Assembly (NCBI GenBank): GCA_018398765.1
Contig: JAHBMJ010000413.1
Span: forward strand, 1-30,000
Length of the DNA stretch: 30,000 nucleotides
Source of the DNA: Chromera velia
Taxonomy: Eukaryota > Sar > Chromeraceae
Reading direction: 5' to 3'
The translations under genes and the position numbers were made by a program. Below the pieces are notes generated by a model. That model ran no database searches. It saw nothing but the letters and a program-made list of their open reading frames with translations, and had not been told where the DNA came from. Positions 29,731 through 30,000 of the stretch are shown piece by piece. How positions within the stretch are numbered: position 1 is the first letter of the stretch; each line of letters starts with the position of its first letter.

Positions 29731-30000
29731 TCAAGAAGCGCCCGTCGAAGGCGTCTTCTTTACATAGGAGGCTCCGAGTGATGGGACTGAGTCGTTTTCT
29801 ATCTGAATTGCAGCACCGGAAGCATCGGTTTGGTGCATGCTGCGCGTAGAGGGCGGTATATAGGGAGAGCGAGAGACACGGGCTTTTGCCGCACTAGCTT
29901 TAGGGACTGCAGCCCGCGGATGTCGATCGCCGACGGGCTGGAGAAATATGATCCCCTTGTGCCTCTTGATCAATAAGCGGATCAGCAAGTTCGGCTGAAA
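29731..30000 (-). CDS. Open frame entering from the right edge, unknown, partial
   Basis: A - strand frame open from the window edge to a stop at 29731 (about 90 codons): Arg/Lys/Ile-rich at first, then Ser/Ala/Pro-rich (KASAAKARVSRSPYIPPSTR), ending KKTPSTGAS. Base composition jumps from AT-rich to balanced at about 29730, which fits a transcribed or element boundary. No domain recognised; it could be the C-terminal end of a gene or a transposon remnant. Confidence 0.25.
   Translation of the reverse strand, partial: FQPNLLIRLLIKRHKGIIFLQPVGDRHPRAAVPKASAAKARVSRSPYIPPSTRSMHQTDASGAAIQIENDSVPSLGASYVKKTPSTGAS

Overview
This looks like nuclear DNA from an intron-rich protist. The evidence is spliced genes with short exons, CT-rich 3' splice sites, long introns full of (GA)n, (TC)n, (TG)n and (CTGT)n repeats, and AT-rich intergenic blocks. 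A chromerid-type alveolate alga (Chromera-like) is my best guess. It rests on the gene types, the repeat style and recurrent TGCATGCA palindromes like those bound by ApiAP2 proteins. It is an inference, not a match to a known sequence.

I assembled six genes by reading both strands and requiring intron phases to agree. In order they are: (1) enolase-phosphatase E1 of methionine salvage, + strand, one exon (620-1735); (2) a tiny secreted cysteine-rich protein, - strand, three exons (4821-4322); (3) a 539-residue protein kinase with a signal peptide, + strand, eleven exons (5760-11531), whose DFG motif reads DTD; (4) a large - strand gene (17911-12876, first exon not found) joining a seven-bladed RCC1 propeller, four tandem four-cysteine modules each on its own phase-1 exon, a membrane span and a short tail; (5) a DHHC palmitoyltransferase, - strand, three exons (22825-20457); (6) a 289-residue secreted protein of unknown function, + strand, five exons (23537-27084). 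A seventh reading frame runs off the right edge (29731-30000, - strand) and is weak.

Genes 2/3 and 5/6 form divergent pairs. Each shared upstream region carries TGCATGCA clusters; the 2/3 region also holds a 20-bp-arm inverted repeat built from that motif. Between genes the DNA holds a 750-nt polypurine tract (3125-3880), AT-rich blocks (about 2517-3124, 11990-12870, 19440-20330, 27600-29720), a 23-bp-arm hairpin between two 26-nt direct repeats (27861-28243), and a degenerate tRNA-Val-like, SINE-like sequence (29269-29345).

The genes do not form one pathway. Four of the six (2, 3, 4, 6) appear to enter the secretory pathway or the membrane, and gene 5 modifies membrane proteins, so the window leans towards surface and secretory functions. 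The most novel item is gene 4, with its RCC1 propeller plus four-cysteine modules and an in-frame TAG in the last module.
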